Assembly: GCA_947303785.1 (NCBI GenBank)
Contig: CAMYZH010000015.1
Span: 1 to 35,379 of the forward strand
Reading direction: 5' to 3'
Length of the DNA: 35,379 bases
From: an uncultured Clostridium sp.
Lineage (GTDB): Bacteria; Bacillota; Clostridia; TANB77; CAG-508
Positions 7,707 to 16,347 of the stretch are shown here, one piece after another (the stretch's first letter is position 1; each line of letters starts with the position of its first letter). The notes under the pieces were generated by a model that was not told where the DNA came from, made no database searches, and was given only the letters and a program-made list of their open reading frames with translations. The translations under genes were made by a program, and so were the position numbers.

Positions 7707-7716
7707 TAATAGATAC

Positions 7717-7743
7717 GAGCCAGATTATAATAAAATCTGGCTC
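7717..7743. other. Hairpin between convergent genes
   Basis: A perfect 10-bp stem, GAGCCAGATT (7717-7726) with AATCTGGCTC (7734-7743), and a 7-nt loop. It spans the stop codon of the pseudouridine synthase gene. Neither strand has a T run after it, so its role as a terminator is uncertain. Confidence 0.5.
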
Positions 7744-8624
7744 ATATCATTTGGAATTTCAGCTTCAATAGAAATCATTTTCTTAGTCACTGGATGGATA
7801 AATTCAACTTTATAAGCATGAAGTGCTTGCCTTGAAATTAGTTCTGATGGATTGCCATAAAGTGTATCACCAACAATTGGATGCCCAATATGTTTCGAAT
7901 GTAGCCTTATTTGATGAGTTCTTCCTGTTTCTAAAGAAAACTCTACTTTGGTTAGCGAAAATAAAGTGTTTCCATTTTTGTAAGAGAATTTTTTTATAAC
8001 TTTATAGTGTGAAATAGCAGTTTCACCACCAAGAGAAATTTCTCTTGCTATTATGCTTCCATCTTTTCTTGCAATAGGAGCACTAATCGTTCCAGACTCA
8101 TTTTCTACGATTCCTTCTAATATGGCAATATAATATTTTTTAAAAGTATTTGATTTCATCTGTTTTACTAAACATTCTTGAATATAATCATTTTTAGCAA
8201 ATAAAACAATTCCAGATGTATCTTTATCAAGCCTATTTACTGGCCTGATTTTTTTATTTAAACCAATCTGATTAAAATAATATTTAACACAATTAGAAAG
8301 CGAGTTTTCATAGTGTAGAATAGATGGATGCACAGGAATGCCAGGCTGTTTATCAACAATTAAAAGATATTCATCTTCAAATAAGATTTTCAAAGGAATA
8401 TCCTGATTTGGAACAATATTTGATGAGTCTTCAGCAAAATTTTCAAAAATGTAAAGAATATCACCGTCAAATATTGGATAATTAATGTGTACAGATTGCC
8501 CATTAATTTGTATACATTTATTTTTCTTAAGTTTTAAGATATACCTTTCTGACATATTTAATTCGTTTTTTAAAATTTGTTTTATCGATTTATCTGAATC
8601 TTTTACTGTATATTTAAATTCCAT
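7725..8624 (-). CDS. RluA-family 23S rRNA pseudouridine synthase
   Basis: A 299-residue enzyme that isomerises uridine to pseudouridine in RNA. An S4-like RNA-binding segment lies at about residues 12-60 (SERYILKLKKNKCIQINGQ). The catalytic motif RPVNRLDKDTSGIVLFAK (about residues 130-147) contains the catalytic aspartate, and GRTHQIRLH lies near residue 235. Length and order match RluD/RluA-type synthases; the exact target uridine cannot be told. A TTG at 8654 would extend the protein by 10 residues but has no ribosome binding site; AGGGG lies a few bases before the ATG at 8624. The gene is bracketed by two inverted copies of a 29-bp palindromic element. Confidence 0.9.
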   Translation of the reverse strand: MEFKYTVKDSDKSIKQILKNELNMSERYILKLKKNKCIQINGQSVHINYPIFDGDILYIFENFAEDSSNIVPNQDIPLKILFEDEYLLIVDKQPGIPVHPSILHYENSLSNCVKYYFNQIGLNKKIRPVNRLDKDTSGIVLFAKNDYIQECLVKQMKSNTFKKYYIAILEGIVENESGTISAPIARKDGSIIAREISLGGETAISHYKVIKKFSYKNGNTLFSLTKVEFSLETGRTHQIRLHSKHIGHPIVGDTLYGNPSELISRQALHAYKVEFIHPVTKKMISIEAEIPNDMSQILL

Positions 8625-8702
8625 AATAACCCCTAAAAATGTTAACAATTTCAAACTAATTCTAATACAAGTTTGAGGAAAAATAAAGTAAAAATGAAAA
8701 GT

Positions 8703-8740
8703 GTGTCAAAAAAGGGCGTCCCGTTTGACACTTTTGACAC
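8703..8740. repeat. Palindromic 29-bp repeat, copy 2, with an extra half-site
   Basis: Positions 8703-8731 are the reverse complement of copy 1 with one mismatch. A further TTTTGACAC (8732-8740) repeats the right end. It lies 8 bp upstream of the pta promoter -35 box. Confidence 0.75.
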
Positions 8741-8748
8741 AAAAAAGA

Positions 8749-8777
8749 TTGACTTTAAAGGCTTATTTTTATATAAT
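8749..8777 (+). promoter_or_regulatory. Sigma-A promoter of the pta-ackA unit
   Basis: TTGACT (8749-8754), a 17-nt spacer and a consensus TATAAT (8772-8777). The ribosome binding site GGGAGG is at 8802-8807. Confidence 0.8.
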
Positions 8778-8812
8778 TTCATCATGCAAATATTATTATT
8801 TGGGAGGATAAA

Positions 8813-9811
8813 ATGAATATTATTGAAGCAATAAAAAAGAAAGCAAAATCTGATATTAAAACTATTGTATTGCCAGAAGCTGAAGATAAAAGGGTTATTG
8901 AAGCTGCATGCAAAGTTGAAATGGAAGGTTTTGCTAAAATTATTTTAGTAGGAAGTAACGAAGCTATTAAGGCTAAAGCTAATGAGATTGGGGCTAATAT
9001 TGATAAAATTAAAATTGTTGATCCTGAAACTTCAGAGAAATATGATCAATATTGGAAGAAATTTTATGAGTTAAGAAAAGAAAAAGGTGTAACAGAAGAA
9101 GATTCAAAAAGAATTATAAAAGATCCAGTTTATTTTGGAATGATGATGGTTAAAATGGAGGATGCTGATGGACTAGTTTCAGGTGCTGCACACTCAACAT
9201 CTGATACATTAAGACCTGCTCTTCAAATCTTAAAGACTGCACCAGGAACAAAGCTTGTATCTGCATTTTTCTTAATGAATGTTCCAAATTGTGAATATGG
9301 AGAAGATGGAATATTTGTATTTGCAGATAGTGGATTAAATGAGAATCCAGATAGTGAAAAATTAGCTGAAATTGCTGCATCATCTGCTATGAGTTTTGAG
9401 CAATTAGTAGGAAAAAAGTCTAAAGTTGCAATGCTTTCATATTCAACATATGGAAGTGCAAAATCAGAATTGACTGAAAAAGTAATAGAAGCAACTAGAA
9501 TTGTAAAAGAAAGATATCCAGACCTTAAAGTAGATGGAGAATTACAATTAGATGCAGCTATAGTACCGGAAATTGCCGAAAGTAAGGCAAAAGGAAGCCA
9601 GGTTGCAGGAAAATGTAATACTTTAGTGTTTCCAGATTTAAATGCTGGAAATATAGGATATAAATTAGTTCAAAGACTAGCAAAGGCAGAAGCTTATGGG
9701 CCATTATGTCAAGGTATTGCTAAACCAGTAAATGACTTATCTAGAGGATGTTCAAGTGATGATATTGCCGGAGTTGTTGCAATAACAGCTGTACAAGGAA
9801 TGAAAAAATAA
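8813..9811 (+). CDS. pta: Phosphate acetyltransferase
   Basis: Converts acetyl-CoA and phosphate to acetyl phosphate and CoA in the cytosol, the first step of acetate fermentation. The 332-residue length fits the short, single-domain Pta. Family features include TIVLPEAEDKRVIEAA at the N-terminus, DADGLVSGAAHSTSDTLRPA (about residues 118-137), MLSYSTYGSAKS (about 204), DGELQLDAA (about 240) and FPDLNAGNIGYKLVQR (about 282-297). It begins a unit with two acetate kinase genes 21 bp downstream, so the reactions are coupled by operon structure. It heads the operon under a near-consensus sigma-A promoter. Confidence 0.96.
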   Translation: MNIIEAIKKKAKSDIKTIVLPEAEDKRVIEAACKVEMEGFAKIILVGSNEAIKAKANEIGANIDKIKIVDPETSEKYDQYWKKFYELRKEKGVTEEDSKRIIKDPVYFGMMMVKMEDADGLVSGAAHSTSDTLRPALQILKTAPGTKLVSAFFLMNVPNCEYGEDGIFVFADSGLNENPDSEKLAEIAASSAMSFEQLVGKKSKVAMLSYSTYGSAKSELTEKVIEATRIVKERYPDLKVDGELQLDAAIVPEIAESKAKGSQVAGKCNTLVFPDLNAGNIGYKLVQRLAKAEAYGPLCQGIAKPVNDLSRGCSSDDIAGVVAITAVQGMKK

Positions 9812-9832
9812 ATAAAAATTAGGAGGTAAAAT

Positions 9833-11029
9833 ATGAAAATCTTAGTTTTAAACTGTGGAAGTTCATCATTAAAATATCAAGTAATTGATATGGAAACAGA
9901 AGAAAAAATGTGTTCAGGAAACTTTGAAAGAATAGGAAGCCAAAAATCTTTTTTAACCCACAAAGTTAATGGAGAAAAAATCAAATTAGAAGAACATGTA
10001 AAAGACCATGCAGAAACTTTAAAAGTTGTTATGGATCAATTAACAAATGAAAAATATGGAATTATTAAAGAATTATCAGAAATTGATGCTATAGGACATA
10101 GAATTGTACATGGTGGAGAAAAATTTAGTCATTCTGTATTAGTTAATGATGAAGTTATTAAAGAAATTGAAGAATGTACAGCATTAGCACCATTACATAA
10201 TCCAGCAGGACTTTTAGGAATTAAAGCTTGCATGGAAGATATGCCAGGAAAACCAAATGTTGTAGTATTTGACACAGCATTTCATCAGACAATAGAAGAG
10301 AAAAGATATATATATCCAATACCATTTGAGTATTATGAAAAATATGGAATAAGGAAATATGGTTTCCATGGGACAAGTCATATGTTCGTTTCAAGAAGAG
10401 TTGCAGAATTAGTTGGAAAACCAGTTGAAGACTTAAAGATAATAAATTGCCATATTGGACAAGGTGCAAGTATTTGTGCAATTCAAAATGGAAAATCAGT
10501 AGAAACAAGTATGGGACTTACACCAGTAGCTGGAATTCCAATGGGATCAAGAACAGGAGATTTAGACCCATCTGTAGTTACATATATTATGAAAAAAGAG
10601 AATATGACTCCAGATGAAGCAGAAAATATGCTAAACAAAAAATCTGGATTGCTTGGAATTTCTGGAATATCAGCTGACAACAGAGATATTGAAACAGCCT
10701 TAGCTGAAGGAAATCAAAGAGCCAAACTTGCTTTAGATCATTATCATTATGCAATAGCTTGTTATATTGCAAAATGTGCTGTTGCAATGAATGGTGTTGA
10801 TGTAATAACATTTACTGCTGGAGTTGGTGAAAGAGGGCCAGAATCAAGAGAAGAGATATGTAAACAATTGGAATTTATGGGAGTAAAATTAGATTTAAAA
10901 GCTAATAAAGATACTTGGGCAATTGAAGGAAAGATTTCTGCGCCAGATTCAAAAGTTGAAGTATATGTTGTTCCAACAAATGAAGAGCTTATGATTGCTA
11001 GAGATACAAAAGCAATTATAGAAAAATAA
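9833..11029 (+). CDS. ackA: Acetate kinase, first tandem copy
   Basis: Catalyses acetyl phosphate + ADP to acetate + ATP. The 398-residue protein has the ASKHA-fold signatures: LNCGSSSLKY at the N-terminus, HRIVHGGEKF (substrate-binding Arg), FDTAFHQT (catalytic Asp), YGFHGTSH, GSRTGDLDP and PTNEELMIARDT at the end. The nucleotide loop reads HIGQGAS where the Methanosarcina enzyme has HLGNGSS, and the second loop reads GVGERG rather than GIGEN. It is 21 bp after pta with an AGGAGGT ribosome binding site. The next gene is a paralogue, roughly 60% identical by eye. Acetate is the expected substrate given pta; another short-chain acid for one copy is possible. Confidence 0.94.
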   Translation: MKILVLNCGSSSLKYQVIDMETEEKMCSGNFERIGSQKSFLTHKVNGEKIKLEEHVKDHAETLKVVMDQLTNEKYGIIKELSEIDAIGHRIVHGGEKFSHSVLVNDEVIKEIEECTALAPLHNPAGLLGIKACMEDMPGKPNVVVFDTAFHQTIEEKRYIYPIPFEYYEKYGIRKYGFHGTSHMFVSRRVAELVGKPVEDLKIINCHIGQGASICAIQNGKSVETSMGLTPVAGIPMGSRTGDLDPSVVTYIMKKENMTPDEAENMLNKKSGLLGISGISADNRDIETALAEGNQRAKLALDHYHYAIACYIAKCAVAMNGVDVITFTAGVGERGPESREEICKQLEFMGVKLDLKANKDTWAIEGKISAPDSKVEVYVVPTNEELMIARDTKAIIEK

Positions 11030-11045
11030 TTTTGGGGGTAAAAAA

Positions 11046-12233
11046 ATGAAAATACTAGTACTAAACTGTGGTAGTTCATCACTTAAATATCAATTAATAG
11101 ATATGGATAATGAAAGTGTTTTAGCTTCAGGAAAATATGAAAGAATAGGAGAAAAAGAAGCATTTATTACACATAAGGTAAATGGTCAAAAGAAAACGAT
11201 TGAACATTATGCTCAGGATCATTCTGAAGCAATAGATTTTACATTAAAACAACTTATTAATCCAGAGTATAAGGTAATAGATTCTTTAGATGAAATTGCT
11301 GCAATTGGACATAGAGCAGTACATGGAGGAGAAAAAATTGCAGAATCTGTAGTCATTACAGATGAAGTAATTGAAACTATAAAAGAACATAATTCACTAG
11401 CTCCGATACATAATCCAGCAACAATTTTAGGAATTGAAGCTTCAAGAAAAGTAATGCCGGGAAAACCAATGGTAGCAGTATTTGATACAGCATTTCACCA
11501 AACAATGCCAAAAGAAAACTACTTATATCCAATACCATATAGATATTATGAAAAATATGGGGTTAGAAAATATGGTTTTCATGGAACTTCACACATGTAT
11601 GTGTCAAACAGAGTTGCTGAAATAATGGGAAAAGACATAAAAGATTTAAAAATAGTTACATGTCATTTAGGACAAGGAGCAAGTATTTGCGCAATTCAAA
11701 ATGGAAAATCAGTTGAAACAAGTATGGGGTTAACTCCACTTGCAGGAATTCCAATGGTTACAAGAAGTGGAGATTTAGATCCATCAGTTATACTTTATAT
11801 AATGAGGAAAGAGAATCTAACAGTTGACGAAATGGAAAATATATTAAATAAAGAATCAGGAGTTGCTGGAATTTCTGGACTTGCACCAGACTTTAGAGTT
11901 ATTGAGAAAGCAAGTACAGAAGGAAATGAAAGAGCATTAGTTGCAATAAATAATTTTAAATCAAGTGTTGCTCAATATATAGCAAGATATGCTGCAGTAA
12001 TGAATGGAATAGATGTTGTAGTATTTACAGGAGGAGTAGGAGAAAATCAAATTAATATTAGAAAAGGAATATGTGAACATCTTGAATTCATGGGAATAAA
12101 ATTGGATGTTGAAGCCAATACTGCTAGAAGTGTTGAAAAATTAATTTCAACAGAAGACTCAAAAGTTAAAGTCTACATAGTTCCAACAGATGAGGAAATG
12201 ATGATAGCAAGAGAGACAAAAAGACTTATTTAA
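11046..12233 (+). CDS. ackA: Acetate kinase, second tandem copy
   Basis: A 395-residue paralogue of the preceding gene, 16 bp downstream, with a weaker GGGGGT ribosome binding site. All acetate kinase signatures are present: LNCGSSSLKY, HRAVHGGEK, FDTAFHQT, YGFHGTSH, HLGQGAS, VTRSGDLDP, GGVGENQ and PTDEEMMIARET. It differs from the first copy mainly in the loops around the substrate and nucleotide sites: MVTRSG versus MGSRTG, APDFR versus SADNR, and the canonical GGVGEN versus AGVGER. Both appear intact and functional, which argues against a decaying duplicate. It may be a backup enzyme or have a shifted acyl preference (for example propionate or butyrate); the sequence does not decide this. 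Confidence 0.92.
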   Translation: MKILVLNCGSSSLKYQLIDMDNESVLASGKYERIGEKEAFITHKVNGQKKTIEHYAQDHSEAIDFTLKQLINPEYKVIDSLDEIAAIGHRAVHGGEKIAESVVITDEVIETIKEHNSLAPIHNPATILGIEASRKVMPGKPMVAVFDTAFHQTMPKENYLYPIPYRYYEKYGVRKYGFHGTSHMYVSNRVAEIMGKDIKDLKIVTCHLGQGASICAIQNGKSVETSMGLTPLAGIPMVTRSGDLDPSVILYIMRKENLTVDEMENILNKESGVAGISGLAPDFRVIEKASTEGNERALVAINNFKSSVAQYIARYAAVMNGIDVVVFTGGVGENQINIRKGICEHLEFMGIKLDVEANTARSVEKLISTEDSKVKVYIVPTDEEMMIARETKRLI

Positions 12234-12284
12234 GATTTAATTAATATAATTAAATAAAATAATAAAACAAAGGAGAAGGTAGAT

Positions 12285-13088
12285 ATGTATAATATCAAAA
12301 ATTTGTTAAACAACAAAAACATCAAAGTAGTTGGAGAACAAGGAAAAATTAAAATTTTAGAACATCAACAAGATCTTAGTGTTCAACCAGAATCAGCATT
12401 CATGGAGTATTTCGCAGCACATATGAATATTAAAAAAAGACAAGTATTTGTAGCTTTAAATGATGAAAGTTTCAAGATAAGTGCAGGAAAAATGCAATGG
12501 ACTATTGGAAGTGTTGAGGCAAGTTCAGATGTAAAAGGTGTTGGCGATTTTTTAGGGAAAGCCCTTAAGGGAGCAGTTACCAATGAATCAGCTGTAAAAC
12601 CAGTATACAAAGGAACAGGATATTTGATGCTCGAACCAACATACAAACATATCATTATTGAAGATATTTCAAATTGGGAAAATGGAATAGTTTTAGAAGA
12701 TGGAATGTTCCTAGGATGTGATGGAACTGTTCAACATAATATTACAGCAAGATCAAATGTTTCTTCTGCATTATTTGGAAATGAGGGATTATTTAACTTA
12801 AAACTTTCTGGAACAGGATTAGCTGCATTAGAAAGTCCAGTACCAAGAGAAGAATTAATAGAGGTAGAATTAAATAATGACCAAATAAGAATAGATGGAA
12901 GTTATGCAATTGCATGGTCTGGATCATTAGACTTTTCTGTAGAAAAAGCTACTAAAAGTTTAATAGGATCTGCTATTTCTGGAGAAGGCTTAGTAAATGT
13001 TTATAAAGGAACTGGAAAAGTTTTAATGGCTCCACTTGTTCCAAAGAAATATGCTAATACAAACACAAAATCCAAATATTTTAAATAA
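12285..13088 (+). CDS. AIM24 family protein
   Basis: A 267-residue protein of the AIM24 (DUF124) family, which has a double beta-helix/TRAP-like fold. Typical features are the early aromatic stretch (ESAFMEYFAAHMN), KGTGYLMLEPTYKHI (about residues 108-122), LSGTGLAALESP (about 180) and KGTGKVLMAPL near the C-terminus. Bacterial members are common in Firmicutes but their molecular function is not known; mitochondrial AIM24 affects inner-membrane organisation. It has a good ribosome binding site (AAAGGAGAAGG) and lies 51 bp after the second acetate kinase without an obvious terminator between them, so co-transcription is likely. A strong terminator follows. Confidence 0.85.
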   Translation: MYNIKNLLNNKNIKVVGEQGKIKILEHQQDLSVQPESAFMEYFAAHMNIKKRQVFVALNDESFKISAGKMQWTIGSVEASSDVKGVGDFLGKALKGAVTNESAVKPVYKGTGYLMLEPTYKHIIIEDISNWENGIVLEDGMFLGCDGTVQHNITARSNVSSALFGNEGLFNLKLSGTGLAALESPVPREELIEVELNNDQIRIDGSYAIAWSGSLDFSVEKATKSLIGSAISGEGLVNVYKGTGKVLMAPLVPKKYANTNTKSKYFK

Positions 13089-13112
13089 TTTTAGAAAATA
13101 AAAGTGTGTCTT

Positions 13113-13172
13113 AAATCAAAAAAATAAACCTATTTGGTTTAATCTTTATCAAATAGGTTTATTTTTTGATTT
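13113..13172. terminator. Strong bidirectional terminator
   Basis: A 23-bp stem (13113-13136 with 13150-13172, a single 1-nt bulge in the A/T tract) around a 13-nt loop, flanked by A and T tracts. It separates the AIM24 gene from the convergent rqcH gene. Confidence 0.9.
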
Positions 13173-13181
13173 GAAAAGCTT

Positions 13182-14852
13182 TTATGGAACAATTATAGTT
13201 TTATAATTTGTATAATTAACCATTCCAGTTTTTCCACTATGATGCCTTTTAACATATTTTACATATGTGTAATCAATAGAAACATTTTTTTCTAAAGATG
13301 CTTTACAATTTTGTTTAGCAAGCACAGCACATTTGAAAATTATGTCATCAGAAGGACTTTTACCATTAGTTTTAAGAATTACATGTGCACCATGGTAACC
13401 TTGCGCATGAAACCAAAGATCTGATTTATCTGCAAGGTGAAAAGTAAGATAATCATTTTGTTTGTTATTTTTACCAATGTAAATATCAAAATTATTAATA
13501 TTAATTTTATTAAGATTATTAATTAAATTTTTATCATTATCAAGTTTTTGAAAAGATTTATAATTATATTTTTTCATTAAGACATTTTCAGAGAATTCAT
13601 TATGAATTTCTTCAATATCTTCAATAGTTGTAGCATTAGAAATAGAGTAAATAATACTTTCAATATATTCAAGTTCAAGTTCAGTTTCCTTTTTTTGAAC
13701 TGAAACAATTTGAAGAGTATTTTTTAATTTATTATATTTTTTAAAAAACTTTTCAGCATTCTTACTATATGATATAGAAGTGTCAAGTTTTATTTCAATT
13801 AAATTGTTATTATCATAATAATTTTCAACTTCAATTTTTTCTGATGCAAAATCACCTTTAAATCTGTATAAATTGGCAGTTAGAAGTTCTCCATAAAGTT
13901 TATACTTTTCCAAATCATTACATGATTTTAATTTTTGATTTATATTATCTAGTTTTTTTGAGGCCTTTTTCAAACTCGCAAGTAATGTTTTTGATAAATC
14001 TAATTTAGCAAATTTAAAAAAATCGTTTTCTTCTTTTTCTTTATAGTAAGAATCTAAAAATTGATTTGGTTCTATTTCAGAAGCAGAAAAAGTAATTGTA
14101 TAATCTTTTTTAAAATTCTTAAATGAAATATTTTTGGTTCCAAAACTAGAAATAACATTTTGGATGTATTCATAAATTTTACGTAGATCATATATATCAT
14201 GTGATAGTTCAGATATTTCTAATTCAGAAAGAATAGATTCAACAAATATTTTAGTAAATCCTGTATAGGTACTAGATATCTGATCTGCTAAATTATCTAT
14301 ATGATTTTGATTAAGCAAAAAATAAAATTCATCAAATGAATTTATTTCAAGAAAAGATGATTTATTTGATTTTGGTAAGACATAGCTCCTAGCAGGAAGT
14401 AATTCTCTATCAGATGTAATAATATGTTTTAAAGCATCGATAATAAAGCCTTTATTATTTAATAAAATTATATTACTACGTCTTCCCATAAGTTCAATAA
14501 CTAATCTAAAATTAGTAACATCTTTTAATTCATTACTTCCTTCAAAATCTATATAAATTATTCTATCTAAATCGACACTTTCTATATTAGTAATTTTACT
14601 ACTAGTTAAGTATTTTCTAAGTAACATACAAAAATTAAGAGCATTTGTAGGGTTAGGTTTAGATTGACTAGTAAGGCATATTCTATAATAATCAGGATGA
14701 ATACATATATCTAAAGCATAATTTGCTTGATTATAAAGATTTATAATTATTTCAAATTTACTAGGTTGAAGAATTTTATTAACTCTTGAACCTAAAATGG
14801 TATTTTTTAAATTACTTACCATTGATTTTGTAACTATTCCATCAAAAGCCAT
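13182..14852 (-). CDS. rqcH: Ribosome quality-control factor RqcH (NFACT family)
   Basis: The bacterial Rqc2/NEMF homologue, once annotated as fibronectin-binding protein FbpA. It binds stalled 50S subunits carrying peptidyl-tRNA and adds C-terminal alanine tails that mark nascent chains for degradation. The 556-residue protein shows the NFACT-N domain from the N-terminus (MAFDGIVTKSMVSNL) with the conserved Asp96-Arg97 pair, matching the functionally required DR of Bacillus RqcH. A helix-hairpin-helix and coiled-coil middle section follows, and the C-terminal NFACT-R domain contains DKSDLWFHAQGYHGAHVIL and YVKRHHSGKTGMV. AAAGGA lies 8 nt before the ATG. It is a single-gene unit, with a terminator downstream shared with the convergent gene. 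Confidence 0.93.
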   Translation of the reverse strand: MAFDGIVTKSMVSNLKNTILGSRVNKILQPSKFEIIINLYNQANYALDICIHPDYYRICLTSQSKPNPTNALNFCMLLRKYLTSSKITNIESVDLDRIIYIDFEGSNELKDVTNFRLVIELMGRRSNIILLNNKGFIIDALKHIITSDRELLPARSYVLPKSNKSSFLEINSFDEFYFLLNQNHIDNLADQISSTYTGFTKIFVESILSELEISELSHDIYDLRKIYEYIQNVISSFGTKNISFKNFKKDYTITFSASEIEPNQFLDSYYKEKEENDFFKFAKLDLSKTLLASLKKASKKLDNINQKLKSCNDLEKYKLYGELLTANLYRFKGDFASEKIEVENYYDNNNLIEIKLDTSISYSKNAEKFFKKYNKLKNTLQIVSVQKKETELELEYIESIIYSISNATTIEDIEEIHNEFSENVLMKKYNYKSFQKLDNDKNLINNLNKININNFDIYIGKNNKQNDYLTFHLADKSDLWFHAQGYHGAHVILKTNGKSPSDDIIFKCAVLAKQNCKASLEKNVSIDYTYVKYVKRHHSGKTGMVNYTNYKTIIVP

Positions 14853-14966
14853 AAAATAATCCTTTCATTTTATTATTAAAATTATATTTTATAATATATT
14901 AATTTAAAGAGTAAAAGTCAATAAAAACAAAGAAAAAACATGTTCTGAAAATAATAAAATATTATC

Positions 14967-14995
14967 TTGTTTTAGGGGAGGTCATGTGATATAAT
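14967..14995 (+). promoter_or_regulatory. Extended -10 promoter of the TPR-protein gene
   Basis: TTGTTT (14967-14972), a 17-nt spacer and TATAAT (14990-14995) with TG at 14987-14988. The leader is about 60 nt and includes a short AT-rich repeat but no recognised riboswitch. Confidence 0.65.
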
Positions 14996-15064
14996 CAAAT
15001 CCGAAAAAATAGTAGTATTATACCAATAAAGGTATAGGTTGTTTAATAGGGGTGAAAAGAAAAA

Positions 15065-16312
15065 ATGTTAATTGAAAAATTTTTATTCAACATATTAGCA
15101 TTTTCTTTGTTTGTGATTATTTTTTCTAAATTAATCAGAAAAAATGATGCAAATTATGTTTTTATACTGATATTTGAAGCAATAGGAATTGCGTTAAACT
15201 TTTTAGAATTATTAATTGGTCAAATATTTGGAACTATTATAGCAAAAGCGTTTATGTATTTATTATCTATAATTTTACCAATTATTATAATTATTATAGA
15301 ATATAGAGGAAATAATTTTTCTGAATTATTTACAATTTGCTATGCTAAAATACTTATAATGCTAGGAAATGAAAAAGCTGCAAAAAATAAATTACAAGCA
15401 TTAATAGGAAAATATTCAGAAAGCTATAAAGCTCATGTTTTACTTGCTAAAATATATGAAAAAGATGGAGAAATTAGAAATGCAATAGATGAATATGTAA
15501 GAGCAATTGATAGTAATAAACATGATTATGATTCATATTATAAAATAGCAGAATTATTAACATCTTTAGACAAAAAAGATGAAGCTATAACCATGTTACA
15601 AAATTTATTAGAAAATAAACCTGAGTATTATAATGCTTCTCTTTTACTTGGAGAGTTACTATGCCAGCAAGATAGATTTAAAGAAGCGGCAAGTATTTAT
15701 CAAGATGCCCTTAAATATAGGCCATTAGATTATGAACTATATTATAGTTTAGGAATAGTTTTTACCAGATTAAATGATTTTTCAAATGCTAAACAATATT
15801 ATGCAAAAGCAGCAGAAATAAATCATAGATTATATAATGCTAAATACACTTTAGGACAGATTGCATTAATTCAAGAGGATTTGGATGAGGCAGAAAAATA
15901 TTTTGCAGAGTGCTTAATGTCAGAAGAACTAGAAGCTAAAGCATATTATCAATTAGCAAAAATTTATTTAATAAAAGGGGAAAAAGATAAAGCAATACTT
16001 TTTGCAAACAAGGCTATAGAGTTAGATGAAACATATTTTAAAATAATTCTGCAAGAAAAAATTTTTAATTCTATTAAGGAACATATAAAAACACCAGAAA
16101 AGAGAAATGATAGAGTTAGAAAAAAACAAAAACAAAGAGATGAAGAAATTCAAAAATATCTTGAAGAAACTGTAGGATTAATAAAAGGAATGAGTGAAAA
16201 CGAAATTAAAAATCGAGTTAATGAAAAGGTTGATAAGATTTTTGAAAAAGAAGTAAAAAAATCATTAAATAACGAAGAAGAAAAAGAAGAGATTCAAAAA
16301 GAAATAATTTAA
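15065..16312 (+). CDS. Membrane-anchored tetratricopeptide-repeat protein
   Basis: A 415-residue protein with an N-terminal hydrophobic region holding about three membrane segments (near residues 4-23, 31-55 and 58-78). At least six consecutive 34-residue TPR units follow between about residues 115 and 325; examples are SYKAHVLLAKIYEKDGEIR, YNASLLLGELLCQQDRFKEA and AYYQLAKIYLIKGEKDKA. The last 90 residues are highly charged and helical (many K and E). TPR domains mediate protein-protein contacts, so it is probably a membrane scaffold; no enzyme domain is visible. It is 35 bp upstream of dpaA and probably heads that unit. AGGGGTG before the ATG gives a rather long spacing. Confidence 0.82.
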   Translation: MLIEKFLFNILAFSLFVIIFSKLIRKNDANYVFILIFEAIGIALNFLELLIGQIFGTIIAKAFMYLLSIILPIIIIIIEYRGNNFSELFTICYAKILIMLGNEKAAKNKLQALIGKYSESYKAHVLLAKIYEKDGEIRNAIDEYVRAIDSNKHDYDSYYKIAELLTSLDKKDEAITMLQNLLENKPEYYNASLLLGELLCQQDRFKEAASIYQDALKYRPLDYELYYSLGIVFTRLNDFSNAKQYYAKAAEINHRLYNAKYTLGQIALIQEDLDEAEKYFAECLMSEELEAKAYYQLAKIYLIKGEKDKAILFANKAIELDETYFKIILQEKIFNSIKEHIKTPEKRNDRVRKKQKQRDEEIQKYLEETVGLIKGMSENEIKNRVNEKVDKIFEKEVKKSLNNEEEKEEIQKEII

Positions 16313-16347
16313 AACACAAAAGAATAAAAAAATTTAAGGAGGAAAAT

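Noticed and set aside
7675..7724. A frameshift separating the NrdD-like gene from a downstream glycyl-radical domain
   Set aside because: No frame after 7674 encodes a CxxC pair or an RxxGY-like segment. The DNA goes straight into a palindromic element and the convergent gene.
10221..11082. Long antisense open frames opposite the acetate kinase genes
   Set aside because: They are shadows of strongly conserved genes, have no ribosome binding sites, and encode low-complexity hydrophobic sequences.
15000..15060. Riboswitch or T-box in the leader of the TPR gene
   Set aside because: The leader is short, AT-rich and shows no conserved core motifs or terminator.
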